Origin: Chloroflexi bacterium HGW-Chloroflexi-6
GTDB lineage: Bacteria > Chloroflexota > Anaerolineae > Anaerolineales > Villigracilaceae
Assembly (NCBI GenBank): GCA_002840685.1
Contig: PHBU01000004.1
Location: 248,001 to 312,000, forward strand
Length of the DNA stretch: 64,000 nt
Direction: 5' to 3'
The notes under the pieces were generated by a model. That model had not been told where the DNA came from and ran no database searches. It worked only from the letters and a program-made list of their open reading frames with translations. Below, piece by piece: positions 51,078 through 59,173 of the stretch. The translations under genes and the position numbers were made by a program. The first letter of the stretch is position 1. Each line of letters begins with the position of its first letter.

Positions 51078-52025
51078 TTAGAGCGTTCTGAGTTCCAAGA
51101 GCAACTCTTCGATTTCTTCGTTACGAGCGTTGGCGAAGCCTTTGGTTTCATCTATCACGGTGAACCCGCATTTTTCCAGAACCCGGCGTGAGCCCAGGTT
51201 ATCCTTGGCTGTGCGCGCATAAATTGGGCGTATCTTGTTGTGGTGCATCAGGAACTCGGCAAGCGCCTGGGTGGCGAGACCTTTGCCCCAATGTTCTTTC
51301 CCCAGCCAATAAGTGACTTCCGGTTTGCCATCCTCTTCATAGCTCGAGACACTGCCGGCAACCTGCCCATTGCAGACGATGGTTTTCATGATGACGCTCG
51401 GGTCTGCCAAAATTTTGCGCCAATGTGCATGAAAGGCTTCCCGGTTGGTTGGGTCTTTGGCTGCAAAAGCTGCCATGTGGTTGGCTTCCGGGTCCAATTG
51501 ATGTTCAAAAAAGATGGACAGATCTTCGTTTTCCACATCACGCAAGAATATTTCGTTCAGTTCCACGCTTTCCAGTAATTTTTTCAGGGCCGATGCGTGC
51601 ATTTCTCGTTCAGCGATGGGCATAAACTCACGCTGGCTGCCATAGTAATTATCATTCTCGTAGCGCGGAGTGACATGCAGGTGGTAGTGCCAGACATCCT
51701 GGCCGCCGGCCGGTTCGTTGTGCTGGCGGGTTGAAACCCCATCGCATGCGTAAACTTCTTTCATCGCGATTGCCAGCCGCTTTGCAATTCTCTGAATATC
51801 CCCGGCATAGCTCAGGGGCAGATCGTAGATATTCTCAAAGTGCTGGTTGGGGACAATGATGGTGTTCCCGTGGTTATTCGGCCATTGATGGGAACTGACG
51901 AAAGCGGTGACCGCGCTATCATGATAAACAATGTCACTCTGAATCGAGTGGACATGCTCGTTCTTTATCCCTTGAATCAAGAGACAAAAAGGACAGTTAT
52001 AGTTTCCGGGAGCGTGGTTATACAT
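51078..52025 (-). CDS. HIT hydrolase-GNAT acetyltransferase fusion
   Basis: A 315-residue fusion. Residues 1 to about 150 form a histidine triad domain with an N-terminal CPFC zinc pair and the triad WHYHLHVTPR, a nucleotide hydrolase or transferase fold. Residues of about 155-310 form a GNAT acyltransferase with the acetyl-CoA loop in GKEHWGKGLATQALAEFL and a final NLGSRRVLEKCGF. HIT enzymes often cleave adenylylated or lysyl-adenylate compounds; the GNAT half would acetylate a linked product. No substrate is evident. It is the last gene in the F420-associated run. Confidence 0.87.
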   Translation of the reverse strand: MYNHAPGNYNCPFCLLIQGIKNEHVHSIQSDIVYHDSAVTAFVSSHQWPNNHGNTIIVPNQHFENIYDLPLSYAGDIQRIAKRLAIAMKEVYACDGVSTRQHNEPAGGQDVWHYHLHVTPRYENDNYYGSQREFMPIAEREMHASALKKLLESVELNEIFLRDVENEDLSIFFEHQLDPEANHMAAFAAKDPTNREAFHAHWRKILADPSVIMKTIVCNGQVAGSVSSYEEDGKPEVTYWLGKEHWGKGLATQALAEFLMHHNKIRPIYARTAKDNLGSRRVLEKCGFTVIDETKGFANARNEEIEELLLELRTL

Positions 52026-52044
52026 TTAGCTCTCAAAATCTGCT

Positions 52045-52215
52045 TTAGCTGGTTTTATCTGCTTTTGTGGCGTGCAAGTAGGTTGAGTGGCCGATCGCGG
52101 CCAGCGCAAAGAAGAATGCGGCATAATCGATCTGGTTCTTTACCAGCCAGAAGTACAGTCCGGTAAAAACGAACATGACAGCGCCAATCAGAAAGATATA
52201 ATTGATGGTTTTCAT
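52045..52215 (-). CDS. Small membrane protein, 56 residues
   Basis: Minus-strand ORF beginning MKTINYIFLIGAVMFVFTG after a strong AAGGAGAAGCAGC. It has two hydrophobic segments (about 5-24 and 29-45) and ends KADKTS. The coding region fits exactly between the nitroreductase gene (16-base gap) and the HIT-GNAT gene (19-base gap). It is too short for a family call, and the function is unknown. The good ribosome-binding site and operon position argue that it is real. Confidence 0.7.
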   Translation of the reverse strand: MKTINYIFLIGAVMFVFTGLYFWLVKNQIDYAAFFFALAAIGHSTYLHATKADKTS

Positions 52216-52231
52216 GCTGCTTCTCCTTCAT

Positions 52232-52849
52232 TTATGACAGAGATGCGAAAATGGTTACCTCGTCGAATGGCTTCAGTTTCTTCTCTCGCGGCTCTTCCGC
52301 CGGATGGCCGAGCAGGATCATACCCTGCGGCTGCCAGCTTGCGGGCAGGTTGAGCGCGTGGCGCGTTTCGGCCCCGGCGTAGAGCGGCCAGCAGATCCAG
52401 ACCGTTCCCAACCCGTGGGCGTGGGCGGCCAACATCAGTTGCAGCCCCGCCATTGCCACCGATTGCATCCCCATCTGTTCTTCAGCGGGATGTTGGGCGC
52501 GCTGCGCCTCGGCATCCCGACAGAGCAGGATGATCTGCGGCGCTTCGGACATTCTCCGCAGGGAGCGTTCCACCCGCTCTCGGATCTCCGTTTCGGGGGC
52601 ATTTTCTGCCTGCATATCGGCCCGCATCTGACCGGTCAGCGCGGTCCCGAGGGCCGATCGGGTGCCCTGGCTGTCGACCACCACAAAACGCCAGGGCTGC
52701 ATCCCGTGTGCGGATGGGGCGTAGGTTGCCGTTTCGAGTATCTCGCGCAAAAGCTCGTCTGCCACAGGCGCATCCGTAAACTTTCGTACTGAACGCCGGG
52801 AGCGCAGGAAATCCCGCAAGTTTGAAGGCTGAAGGTTCACAGGAATCAA
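52232..52849 (-). CDS. Nitroreductase-family FMN protein (FbiB C-terminal-like)
   Basis: A 205-residue nitroreductase-fold protein with FLRSRRSVRKFTDAPV, YAPSAHGMQPWRFVVV and a C-terminal GMILLGHPAEEPREKKLKP. Proteins of this subgroup form the C-terminal half of actinobacterial FbiB, which reduces dehydro-F420 with FMNH2. Here it is separate from CofE but in the same run of genes, so a role in F420 maturation is likely though unproved. The first codon is TTG at 52849, overlapping the previous TGA, or GTG at 52840. Confidence 0.82.
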   Translation of the reverse strand: MIPVNLQPSNLRDFLRSRRSVRKFTDAPVADELLREILETATYAPSAHGMQPWRFVVVDSQGTRSALGTALTGQMRADMQAENAPETEIRERVERSLRRMSEAPQIILLCRDAEAQRAQHPAEEQMGMQSVAMAGLQLMLAAHAHGLGTVWICWPLYAGAETRHALNLPASWQPQGMILLGHPAEEPREKKLKPFDEVTIFASLS

Positions 52850-53241
52850 TGTGCGTCGATCTTGTCTGGCAGGATCTTGTAGATGACGCGGATCTCACCG
52901 GGCTCGGCTCCCCGCCAGGGCTTGCCGGTATACTTGCCTGCCAGGGTCTTGATATGTTCCAGGCCGCCTTCCTCAGTGATTTCGACCACCCGTCCGCGGA
53001 TTTGCAGATAGCGATACGGGTCGGAAGGGTCCTGAATGACAAAGGCCACCTGCGGACGGGCGCGCATGTTGCGATCCTTAACTCTTCCTTTTGCCGAGTT
53101 GATCAAAATATGCTCGTCATCGTGATTGAACCAGATCGGCGTAACCTGCGGCGAGCCGTCTTTCATGACGGTTGCCAGGAATAAAAAAGCCTTGGCCTCA
53201 TCTTTGAGCAGGTCGTGATATTTTTCGGGAATGTTGTTCAT
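52846..53241 (-). CDS. PPOX-class F420-dependent oxidoreductase-like protein
   Basis: A 131-residue split-barrel protein of the pyridoxamine 5'-phosphate oxidase superfamily. It contains FLATVMKDGSPQVTPIWFNH, LINSAKGRVKDRNMRARP and YLQIRGRVVEI, which are typical of Rv1155-like F420-binding members. The basic KGRVKDRN stretch contacts the phosphate and glutamate tail of the cofactor in that family. Its neighbours in F420 metabolism support F420 over FMN. GGAGAG precedes the ATG. Confidence 0.85.
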   Translation of the reverse strand: MNNIPEKYHDLLKDEAKAFLFLATVMKDGSPQVTPIWFNHDDEHILINSAKGRVKDRNMRARPQVAFVIQDPSDPYRYLQIRGRVVEITEEGGLEHIKTLAGKYTGKPWRGAEPGEIRVIYKILPDKIDAH

Positions 53242-53257
53242 GCTTTCTCTCCGTTTT

Positions 53258-53294
53258 ATACGTGACAGTCGTCTTTATGGTGACTGTCACGTAT
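53258..53294. repeat. 13-bp perfect inverted repeat
   Basis: ATACGTGACAGTC at 53258-53270 is inverted at 53282-53294 with an 11-base centre. The right arm includes the stop codon of the pyrophosphatase-like gene. It could be a dispersed palindromic element or a weak transcript-processing hairpin. Confidence 0.5.
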
Positions 53295-53637
53295 TATCCT
53301 TTCTGAGTATTAATTCGGCCCGCATCTGGCCGCTGTTGTGAAAATTGAGGATGGTTTGGGTTTCTGCCTGCGTGCAGCCGAGCAGCAGTTTGGTCTCACT
53401 GTCGCGTTTCTGCAGATCGACTGTGACCAGGATGCCCCCGAGCGCTTTTTCTTCCAGCGAGCCGCGCCAGACATCCATGCCGTCGCCATCGGCCGAGCTT
53501 GTCCCGGCCAGGTAGCCGTAATCGAGCGGGTAAACGATCTGCGGGTGACGCGGATGGCGCGAACCGGCTGGCCGGTCGATGATGGTTTCGCTGGATTCGA
53601 TCAGTTGGTCGAGAAAGTCCCAGAATTCGTCTTTCAT
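53287..53637 (-). CDS. Small inorganic pyrophosphatase-like protein
   Basis: A 116-residue protein with YPLDYGYLAGTSSADGDGMDVW, the core of family I inorganic pyrophosphatases (Asp-Gly-Asp-x-x-Asp metal site), followed by a shortened barrel. Full pyrophosphatases are about 170 residues, so activity is uncertain. It lies three bases after cofE on the minus strand. F420 synthesis releases pyrophosphate during lactyl-guanylyl transfer, so removal of pyrophosphate would suit the context; this is inference. Confidence 0.7.
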   Translation of the reverse strand: MKDEFWDFLDQLIESSETIIDRPAGSRHPRHPQIVYPLDYGYLAGTSSADGDGMDVWRGSLEEKALGGILVTVDLQKRDSETKLLLGCTQAETQTILNFHNSGQMRAELILRKDNT

Positions 53638-53640
53638 CTT

Positions 53641-54426
53641 TTACCTGAACATATCCTGATCTTTGGGCCGGATCAACTCCTTGAGCGACCCTTCGCGCAG
53701 CGGATAGGGGAATCCGCGCACGTGGACGGCGGGCGTGCCCTCGGCGGCCTGGCCCATCACCAGGCTGGCGGCGGCAGCCAGTTCGTCCGCGACCCCGACC
53801 ACGGTAATTTTCAATGTGTAGCCGAAGAGATCGCTCCAGCCGCGTTCGTCTAGAAGGCCGGGCAGGCCGCTCAGTCCGATCGCCACCCCGACCGTTCCCA
53901 GCCGCCAGGCGCGGCCGTGCGAGTCGATCACCATCACGCCCAGGCGTTTGCCGCTGGCCGTTTCGAGCGCAGCGCGGATTTCGGCTGCGGAGCGGTCCGG
54001 GTCTTCGGGGAGCAGCAGGGCCCAATCGTGGTGCGGCTCATCATCCTGGGTTCCGCCATCCGAATTCCCAACATTGGACTGGTCTATCCCGGCATTGGCG
54101 CAGATAAACCCCAGGCGGTGTTCGACGATCACCGACCCGATGCGCACACGCAGGATTTCGCTGCTTTCTTGCAGCAGCAGTTCTGCCAGGCGCGGGTCTT
54201 TGCCGGTTTTTTCGGCCAGTTCCAGTGCGGCGGGCGAAGGGCGTATGGCGGTCAGGTTGACCAGCCGGTTTTCGGCCTTGCTGACGATTTTCTGGGCCAG
54301 GACAAGGATATCGCCGTCTTCAAGGCTGATCTCAGCCTCGCGCAGGCTATTAAGAAGAAACTCCGCCAGGTTGTCGCCCGGGCGGATGAGAGGAATATTG
54401 GAGAGAGGGGTGAGAGTGAGGGTCAT
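53641..54426 (-). CDS. cofE: Coenzyme F420-0:L-glutamate ligase
   Basis: A 261-residue GTP-dependent ligase that adds glutamates to the side chain of F420-0. It has LIRPGDNLAEFLLNSL, DGDILVLAQKIVSKAENR, GFICANAGIDQSNV and DSHGRAWRLGTVGVAIGLSG. The length matches stand-alone archaeal CofE, not the longer FbiB. A hydrophilic segment (SNVGNSDGGTQDDEPHHDW) is slightly longer than usual. It starts at the ATG 54426 after a 22-bp inverted repeat. Together with the reductase upstream it shows that this organism makes and uses F420. Confidence 0.92.
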   Translation of the reverse strand: MTLTLTPLSNIPLIRPGDNLAEFLLNSLREAEISLEDGDILVLAQKIVSKAENRLVNLTAIRPSPAALELAEKTGKDPRLAELLLQESSEILRVRIGSVIVEHRLGFICANAGIDQSNVGNSDGGTQDDEPHHDWALLLPEDPDRSAAEIRAALETASGKRLGVMVIDSHGRAWRLGTVGVAIGLSGLPGLLDERGWSDLFGYTLKITVVGVADELAAAASLVMGQAAEGTPAVHVRGFPYPLREGSLKELIRPKDQDMFR

Positions 54427-54434
54427 GGTGTTAA

Positions 54435-54487
54435 GTGTCAGGTATCAGGTGTCAGGCGGGCAAAACCTGACACCTGATACCTGACAC
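54435..54487. repeat. 22-bp perfect inverted repeat upstream of cofE
   Basis: Bases 54435-54456 are exactly inverted at 54466-54487 with a 9-base centre. Each arm is itself built from TCAGGTGTCAGG/TCAGGTATCAGG steps. It fills almost the whole 69-base gap between the F420 reductase gene and cofE. The internal repetition suggests a mobile, dispersed intergenic palindrome more than a terminator, as no T run follows. Confidence 0.75.
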
Positions 54488-54495
54488 AGGGAAAC

Positions 54496-55164
54496 CTATT
54501 TATACAGCCCGGTTAATTTGATTCCAGCATGGGTTGAGCCGTATTGTTTGTTCATGTAGATCAGTACGGAGGTCAGGCCTTCAACAACAACCGAGTTTTC
54601 GATCGGGCCAGCGTCCCAGCCGTTCAGGCCGGCTGCTTCGACCAGCTTCAATACTTCTTCGCGAGCGGCTTTGCTTGTGCCGGTCACCAGCACATCGCAC
54701 GGAGTTTCACCTTCGGCGATCAGGTGCTCGTATGAGATATTTTGGAAAGCGTCCACAACCTGCACGCCCTCGCCGAGGATTTCAACCGACTCTTGGGCAG
54801 CGCTGCCTGCCGGGGGCATCTGGACTTTGCTGACCTTGGGAGGAACGAGCGGCACGGTCACATCAACCAGGATTTTGCCCTGCAGAGCATCCTTGACCGT
54901 CAGCAGGGTGTCTTTGTGGGCGGTATATGGCACGGTCAAAACAACGATATCGGCCTGCTTCGCGGCTGAAAGGTTGTCCAGCCCTTCGATGGAGGCGTCG
55001 CCAAGCATTTCGGTCAGTTCTTTTGCGGCCGCTTCGGCTTTCTCAGGGGTGCGTGAGCCGATCACAACTTTGTAGCCAGCTCTGGCCCAGCGGTAGGCCA
55101 GGCCCTTGCCTTCTTTTCCGGTGCCGCCGAGGATGGCGATGGTCATGAGAAGTTGGTCAGTCAT
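54496..55164 (-). CDS. npdG: NADPH-dependent F420 reductase
   Basis: A 222-residue enzyme that transfers hydride between NADPH and F420. The Rossmann motif MTIAILGGTGKEGKGLAYRW, the NADP-binding VIGSRTPEKAEAAA and the C-terminal NKQYGSTHAGIKLTGL agree with this family. AAAGGA before the ATG supports the first start (55164); a second ATG at 55146 is possible. It is upstream of cofE in the same run, so reduced F420 can be made where the cofactor is built. Confidence 0.9.
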   Translation of the reverse strand: MTDQLLMTIAILGGTGKEGKGLAYRWARAGYKVVIGSRTPEKAEAAAKELTEMLGDASIEGLDNLSAAKQADIVVLTVPYTAHKDTLLTVKDALQGKILVDVTVPLVPPKVSKVQMPPAGSAAQESVEILGEGVQVVDAFQNISYEHLIAEGETPCDVLVTGTSKAAREEVLKLVEAAGLNGWDAGPIENSVVVEGLTSVLIYMNKQYGSTHAGIKLTGLYK

Positions 55165-55209
55165 AGGGTTCCTTTATTGGAGTCCAACATCTCGCGACGT
55201 TGGGAATTT

Positions 55210-55229
55210 TCCAAAACCTTCAGATTTTG
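55210..55229. repeat. Imperfect copy of the CCAAAATCT palindrome
   Basis: CCAAAACCTTCAGATTTTGG resembles CCAAAATCTGGAGATTTTGG at 19479-19498, with the outer arms conserved. It lies between ssnA and the F420 reductase gene. Two copies in one window suggest a small dispersed repeat. Confidence 0.35.
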
Positions 55230-55241
55230 GAGACTGGATTG

Positions 55242-56585
55242 TTATGCAACGAACTTGTTGTAGTTTTCCCAAACTTTTGGCGCCAGCTTGCGGGCCTGGG
55301 CGGCGATTTTGGCTTCGTTCAGAGTCAGCAATTGGCGGTCTTTCATCAAAACCTGCCCATTGACGATCGTCCCCGTGATCATGCTGTCGCGGAATCCGAA
55401 AAGGATGTGCCAGGGCAGGTTGCCGGCCGTCAGCGGGGTCGGCGGATCGTAATCCACCAGCATCAGGTCGGCGGCGGCGCCTTTTTCGATGATGCCGATC
55501 GGCAGATCGTAGAAACTTGTGGCCAGTGCGGCGTTGTTGTAGATGGCGATGTGTGTCACGCTATAGCCGCCCATGCGGCGCGGGTCTTCATGCGCGATCT
55601 TATGCAGGAGATAGGCAGCTTTCCACTCTTCCCACATCGCATTCGAGAATCCATCGTTGCCCAGGCAAACTTTAACACCCATTTCGAGCATTTTCTCGGT
55701 CTGGGCCACGCCGACAGCGTTATTCATGTTCGAGCGAGGCTGGTGTGTGACCCAGGTTCCGCTGTCGGCCAGGAGCTTGATCTCGCTATCGTCGACATGC
55801 ACGGCATGGGCGACGATACTCCTCGGGCCAAGTCCGCCTTGACGGTGCAGCCACTCGATTGGGCGGCCATCGCCGCGGGCGGCCAGGGCCAGCTGGTCGT
55901 CTTTCGACTCGCTAACGTGGATGTGCAGCCCAACACCCAGCCCCTGGATGGCTTGCACACAGGCTTGCAGGGTGGCTGTGGAGATCGTCAGAGGGGCATG
56001 CAGGCCGAATGTGCCGCGCAGCAGCGGGCGGCTGCCGTTGGCTGTGGCTTTGATGAAATTGACGTTTTCATCGATCGATTCACGCATTTTGGCTTCGCCA
56101 TAGCGATCGGTGACTTCGTAACTGAGCACACTGCGCAGCCCGGCTTTTTCAACTTCCTGGCCAATGGCGTTTAGCGAACCGCTCAGGAAGTTGGGCGAGG
56201 CGTGGTGATCGATCAGCGTGGTTGTTCCGTGCTTGATGGCATCCACCAGGCAGACCAGGGCCGAGAGCCGGGTGGCTTCTTCGTCCAGGGCCTGGTCGAG
56301 AGGCCACCACAGGTTATCAAGGATTTGCGAGAAGTGCGCCGCCGGTTCACCCGGAATGGCCAGCCCGCGCGAGTACATACCATAGAAGTGGGTGTGGGCA
56401 CAGATGTTTCCGGGCAGGAGCAACTGTCCACGCGCATCAAATAGCGCGGCGTCGGGGTAGCGCGCCATGAGTTCCGCCGAAGGGCCGAAATCTGCTATTT
56501 TTCCATCTTCAATCAAAAGCGCCGAATCGGCCAGGATTTCATTCTGTTTTCCCCAGGTGACGATGGTGGCATTTGTGATCAGCAT
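55242..56585 (-). CDS. ssnA: Putative aminohydrolase SsnA
   Basis: A 447-residue amidohydrolase of the TRZ/ATZ group. Metal ligands are visible in GNICAHTHFYGMYSRG, LHIHVSESKDDQL, IVAHAVHVDD and CLGNDGFSNAM. MLITNATIVTWG at the start and ARKLAPKVWENY at the end match SsnA, a protein linked to purine or selenium-dependent metabolism in other bacteria. The start at 56585 lies two bases after the stop of the NACHT gene, and a longer frame would overlap that gene. No selenium genes are adjacent, so the role here is open. Confidence 0.83.
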   Translation of the reverse strand: MLITNATIVTWGKQNEILADSALLIEDGKIADFGPSAELMARYPDAALFDARGQLLLPGNICAHTHFYGMYSRGLAIPGEPAAHFSQILDNLWWPLDQALDEEATRLSALVCLVDAIKHGTTTLIDHHASPNFLSGSLNAIGQEVEKAGLRSVLSYEVTDRYGEAKMRESIDENVNFIKATANGSRPLLRGTFGLHAPLTISTATLQACVQAIQGLGVGLHIHVSESKDDQLALAARGDGRPIEWLHRQGGLGPRSIVAHAVHVDDSEIKLLADSGTWVTHQPRSNMNNAVGVAQTEKMLEMGVKVCLGNDGFSNAMWEEWKAAYLLHKIAHEDPRRMGGYSVTHIAIYNNAALATSFYDLPIGIIEKGAAADLMLVDYDPPTPLTAGNLPWHILFGFRDSMITGTIVNGQVLMKDRQLLTLNEAKIAAQARKLAPKVWENYNKFVA

Positions 56586-56586
56586 T

Positions 56587-59163
56587 TTATCCCAGTCCAA
56601 ACTGCATCGTGGGCGGCAATTGAGTTCCGCCACGGGCATAATCTTTGAGCGTGTGGTAGACCGTTTCTTTTATTTCATGATTGTCGCTGAAATAGGCGCG
56701 ATAAAGCTCGCCGATAACGCCCTCCGAAGGGGTGTGACGCAGGTACGAGAGCGCCGCGCGTTTTTCATCATCGTTATCACCCTTGAAGGCCAGGATCAGC
56801 ATATCTGTGGCAACCTGCCCGGGGCTGATGCCCATGCCCTGGCGCCCGGCAAATTCGATCAGCCAGGGGGTTTCGGCGGGCGGGGTCAGGCGACGCGGAA
56901 TGTGCAGATCGGGCCGTGCGCGGCTGTCGAGCAGTTCGACGGCAACGTTGCGCACCACCCATTGGGTATCTTCAATTTGGGTCTTTTGCATCAATTCTGC
57001 GGCCCAATCTTCGGGGATGCGGGCCAGCCCGTAGACGATGGCGCGCCGCATCAGGATATCGTCGCTGTTGATGCCTTCGCGCAGGGCTTCGCGGCCCTCG
57101 TGCGGGTCGTTGGCGAGCGCTTCCGCGGCGGCCTGACGCAGGTCTTCATCGCCTTGTAACAGGGCTGTGGCAACCGCTTCAAGGGCCGGGGCCGTGCCGA
57201 TTGAAACCAGCGCCAGGCAAACTGCGCGCTGGGTTTGACCTGTGCTTTGGGAGAGCAGGTAACCCAGGTTGTCTACGGCTTTTGTATCGCGCAGCAGGCC
57301 AAGCCCGAGCGCGGCCAGGCTGCGCAATTCATCGGAGGGTGATTGCAGTAACTGCCTGAATAAAGCGCCAATGTTGGGATCGTTATTCAGGGCAAAAGCT
57401 GCCATGATCTGTCCACGCAGGGCCAGCGGGTTGTCTTCGTTTTGCAAGATTTCGAGCAGGTTGGCGATGGCCACGTTGCGCCAGGGTGCGCTGCGCGGTG
57501 CATCCCGTAACATCCGCGCCATGTTGAGTTGCGGCCGCATGAGCAGCGGGTCGCTCTCGGACAACAGGCTTTCGATGAGCGGGGTAGCATCCGTAAAGGC
57601 CGCCAGGTAGCGCAGCACCTGTGTGCGTCCGCTCCAGGTCGGTTGGCGCAGAATGGGTTCTGCCATACCGGGGCCGCGTAAAGCCTGCCCGGCCAGGTAT
57701 GCGCCGAAAATCGGATGGCTGAAGCGCAGCCGGTTTTTAGGCAGCGCCTTGAGTAATCCGCTGGCTGTGAGTTTGCTGACGAGTGAGGCGTTCGTGGCCG
57801 GAGCCGGGCTTTTCTTCTGGTCTTTTTGTTCGCCCTGCTGAACGGTTTCGGGAGCGGACTCAGCCGGGGCAGCTTCAGCCTCGACGGGAGACCCACTTTC
57901 GCTGACTGCCGGCTGCTGGCTGGTGTCTGCGGTCTGGTCAAAGGCTTTGACCCACTCTTTGGCCTGTTCACCCTGGAAGGTGGCCAGGTTGTTCAGGCTG
58001 CTTTGCGCGCCGATCATATGCAGGGCTTCAGACGGAGTATTGGCCGGTGTAAGCCGCCGAATGTGCGCCTCAATCGCATCCAGCGGGCGCGGGCCGCGCA
58101 CATCCCCGGCATAGGCCGCCCAGATTTTCAGGGTGTATTCGAGCGGTGTCAGGCCGAGGTTGTCAACAGCCAGCCAGCGTTTGAGTAGCAGGTTGTCCAC
58201 ATCCGGTGCTGATTGTGCCCAGCTTTCATTTTTAACGTATTTTTGCCAGAGAGAATCCCATTTGTGCAGGAATTCTTGCTGTTGCTTGGCACTCCACGAC
58301 ATCAACGTCAGCGGAATAAAGCCAAGTTGCAGCATGCCGTCGATATATTCGTTGCCACAGGCTGCGATGACACGGGTTTGTGGATATGCGCGCAACAATT
58401 GTCTCAGATAAACAGAGGCTTCCTGGATCTGGGCCTGGGGCATTTCATCCAACCCATCCAGCAGCAGCAGGGCGCGCCCGCTCTGGAAGGCGAATTGAAC
58501 AAACCCAGGGATGCGCGGCGTATCAAAAACGGGCGCGCGGTTGGCCTGGTGCTCGATGATCGGCGCAATCAGATCTTCGGGCTTTTTGGGGTCCGAGAGA
58601 GGTAATCCCATATCGGTGATGTGTAAAAGGAAAGGGATACGTTCGTGAAGGTTCGCCGCATCCGGATGACGGTTAACCATTTGGCTGGCAAGGTAGGCCA
58701 GCGCGGTGCTTTTCCCCGTTCCCGGTTGGCCAATGATGGCAATATTTGCATCGCCTGAGACTGCCTGGGCCAGACTCAGGCTGTGTGCGCCATAGAAAGC
58801 TGCAAATTCTGGCCACTCTGGCAGGTAGGGCAGGGTCTTTTCAACAATATCTTCATGATGCGGGGCCATCCCCGGCTCAATTTGAACCGGTGGGGCCATC
58901 AGGCGCGGCTCGAGCACAATTTCATCGAGCGAGAACAATGATGCCGCCAGGTGGATTTCCTGGGTCTGGCGGTAAACGATTTTTCGATGAGTATCTTCGA
59001 TTCCGGAACTGGAACGCAGTTTTGCTTGCTCGCGTTGTTTTTGGAGCGCTTCTATGGCGGTTCGCAAACTTGGGCGCAAGGCAGAGATCATGGCCCAGAA
59101 AATCGAGGCAACGATGGCGCCGATCCAAAAAGAAAGCATGTCGATTTGTGGCAAACGGTTCAT
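56587..59163 (-). CDS. Membrane-anchored NACHT-type NTPase with HEAT repeats
   Basis: An 858-residue protein. A single N-terminal membrane segment (8-28) is followed by a linker of about 100 residues. The STAND-type NTPase has Walker A GQPGTGKST (145-153) and Walker B RALLLLDGLDEMP. A Glu/Ala/Pro-rich linker (about 415-465) leads to a winged-helix-like segment. About 350 residues of HEAT/PBS-lyase repeats follow (LRQAAAEALANDPHEGREAL, ALAALGLGLLRDTKAV). STAND proteins are molecular switches; NACHT-repeat proteins include phage-defence sensors, but also regulators. I start at the ATG 59163, since the upstream TTG lies inside the zinc-ribbon gene. Confidence 0.83.
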   Translation of the reverse strand: MNRLPQIDMLSFWIGAIVASIFWAMISALRPSLRTAIEALQKQREQAKLRSSSGIEDTHRKIVYRQTQEIHLAASLFSLDEIVLEPRLMAPPVQIEPGMAPHHEDIVEKTLPYLPEWPEFAAFYGAHSLSLAQAVSGDANIAIIGQPGTGKSTALAYLASQMVNRHPDAANLHERIPFLLHITDMGLPLSDPKKPEDLIAPIIEHQANRAPVFDTPRIPGFVQFAFQSGRALLLLDGLDEMPQAQIQEASVYLRQLLRAYPQTRVIAACGNEYIDGMLQLGFIPLTLMSWSAKQQQEFLHKWDSLWQKYVKNESWAQSAPDVDNLLLKRWLAVDNLGLTPLEYTLKIWAAYAGDVRGPRPLDAIEAHIRRLTPANTPSEALHMIGAQSSLNNLATFQGEQAKEWVKAFDQTADTSQQPAVSESGSPVEAEAAPAESAPETVQQGEQKDQKKSPAPATNASLVSKLTASGLLKALPKNRLRFSHPIFGAYLAGQALRGPGMAEPILRQPTWSGRTQVLRYLAAFTDATPLIESLLSESDPLLMRPQLNMARMLRDAPRSAPWRNVAIANLLEILQNEDNPLALRGQIMAAFALNNDPNIGALFRQLLQSPSDELRSLAALGLGLLRDTKAVDNLGYLLSQSTGQTQRAVCLALVSIGTAPALEAVATALLQGDEDLRQAAAEALANDPHEGREALREGINSDDILMRRAIVYGLARIPEDWAAELMQKTQIEDTQWVVRNVAVELLDSRARPDLHIPRRLTPPAETPWLIEFAGRQGMGISPGQVATDMLILAFKGDNDDEKRAALSYLRHTPSEGVIGELYRAYFSDNHEIKETVYHTLKDYARGGTQLPPTMQFGLG

Positions 59164-59173
59164 GAATTCGCCC

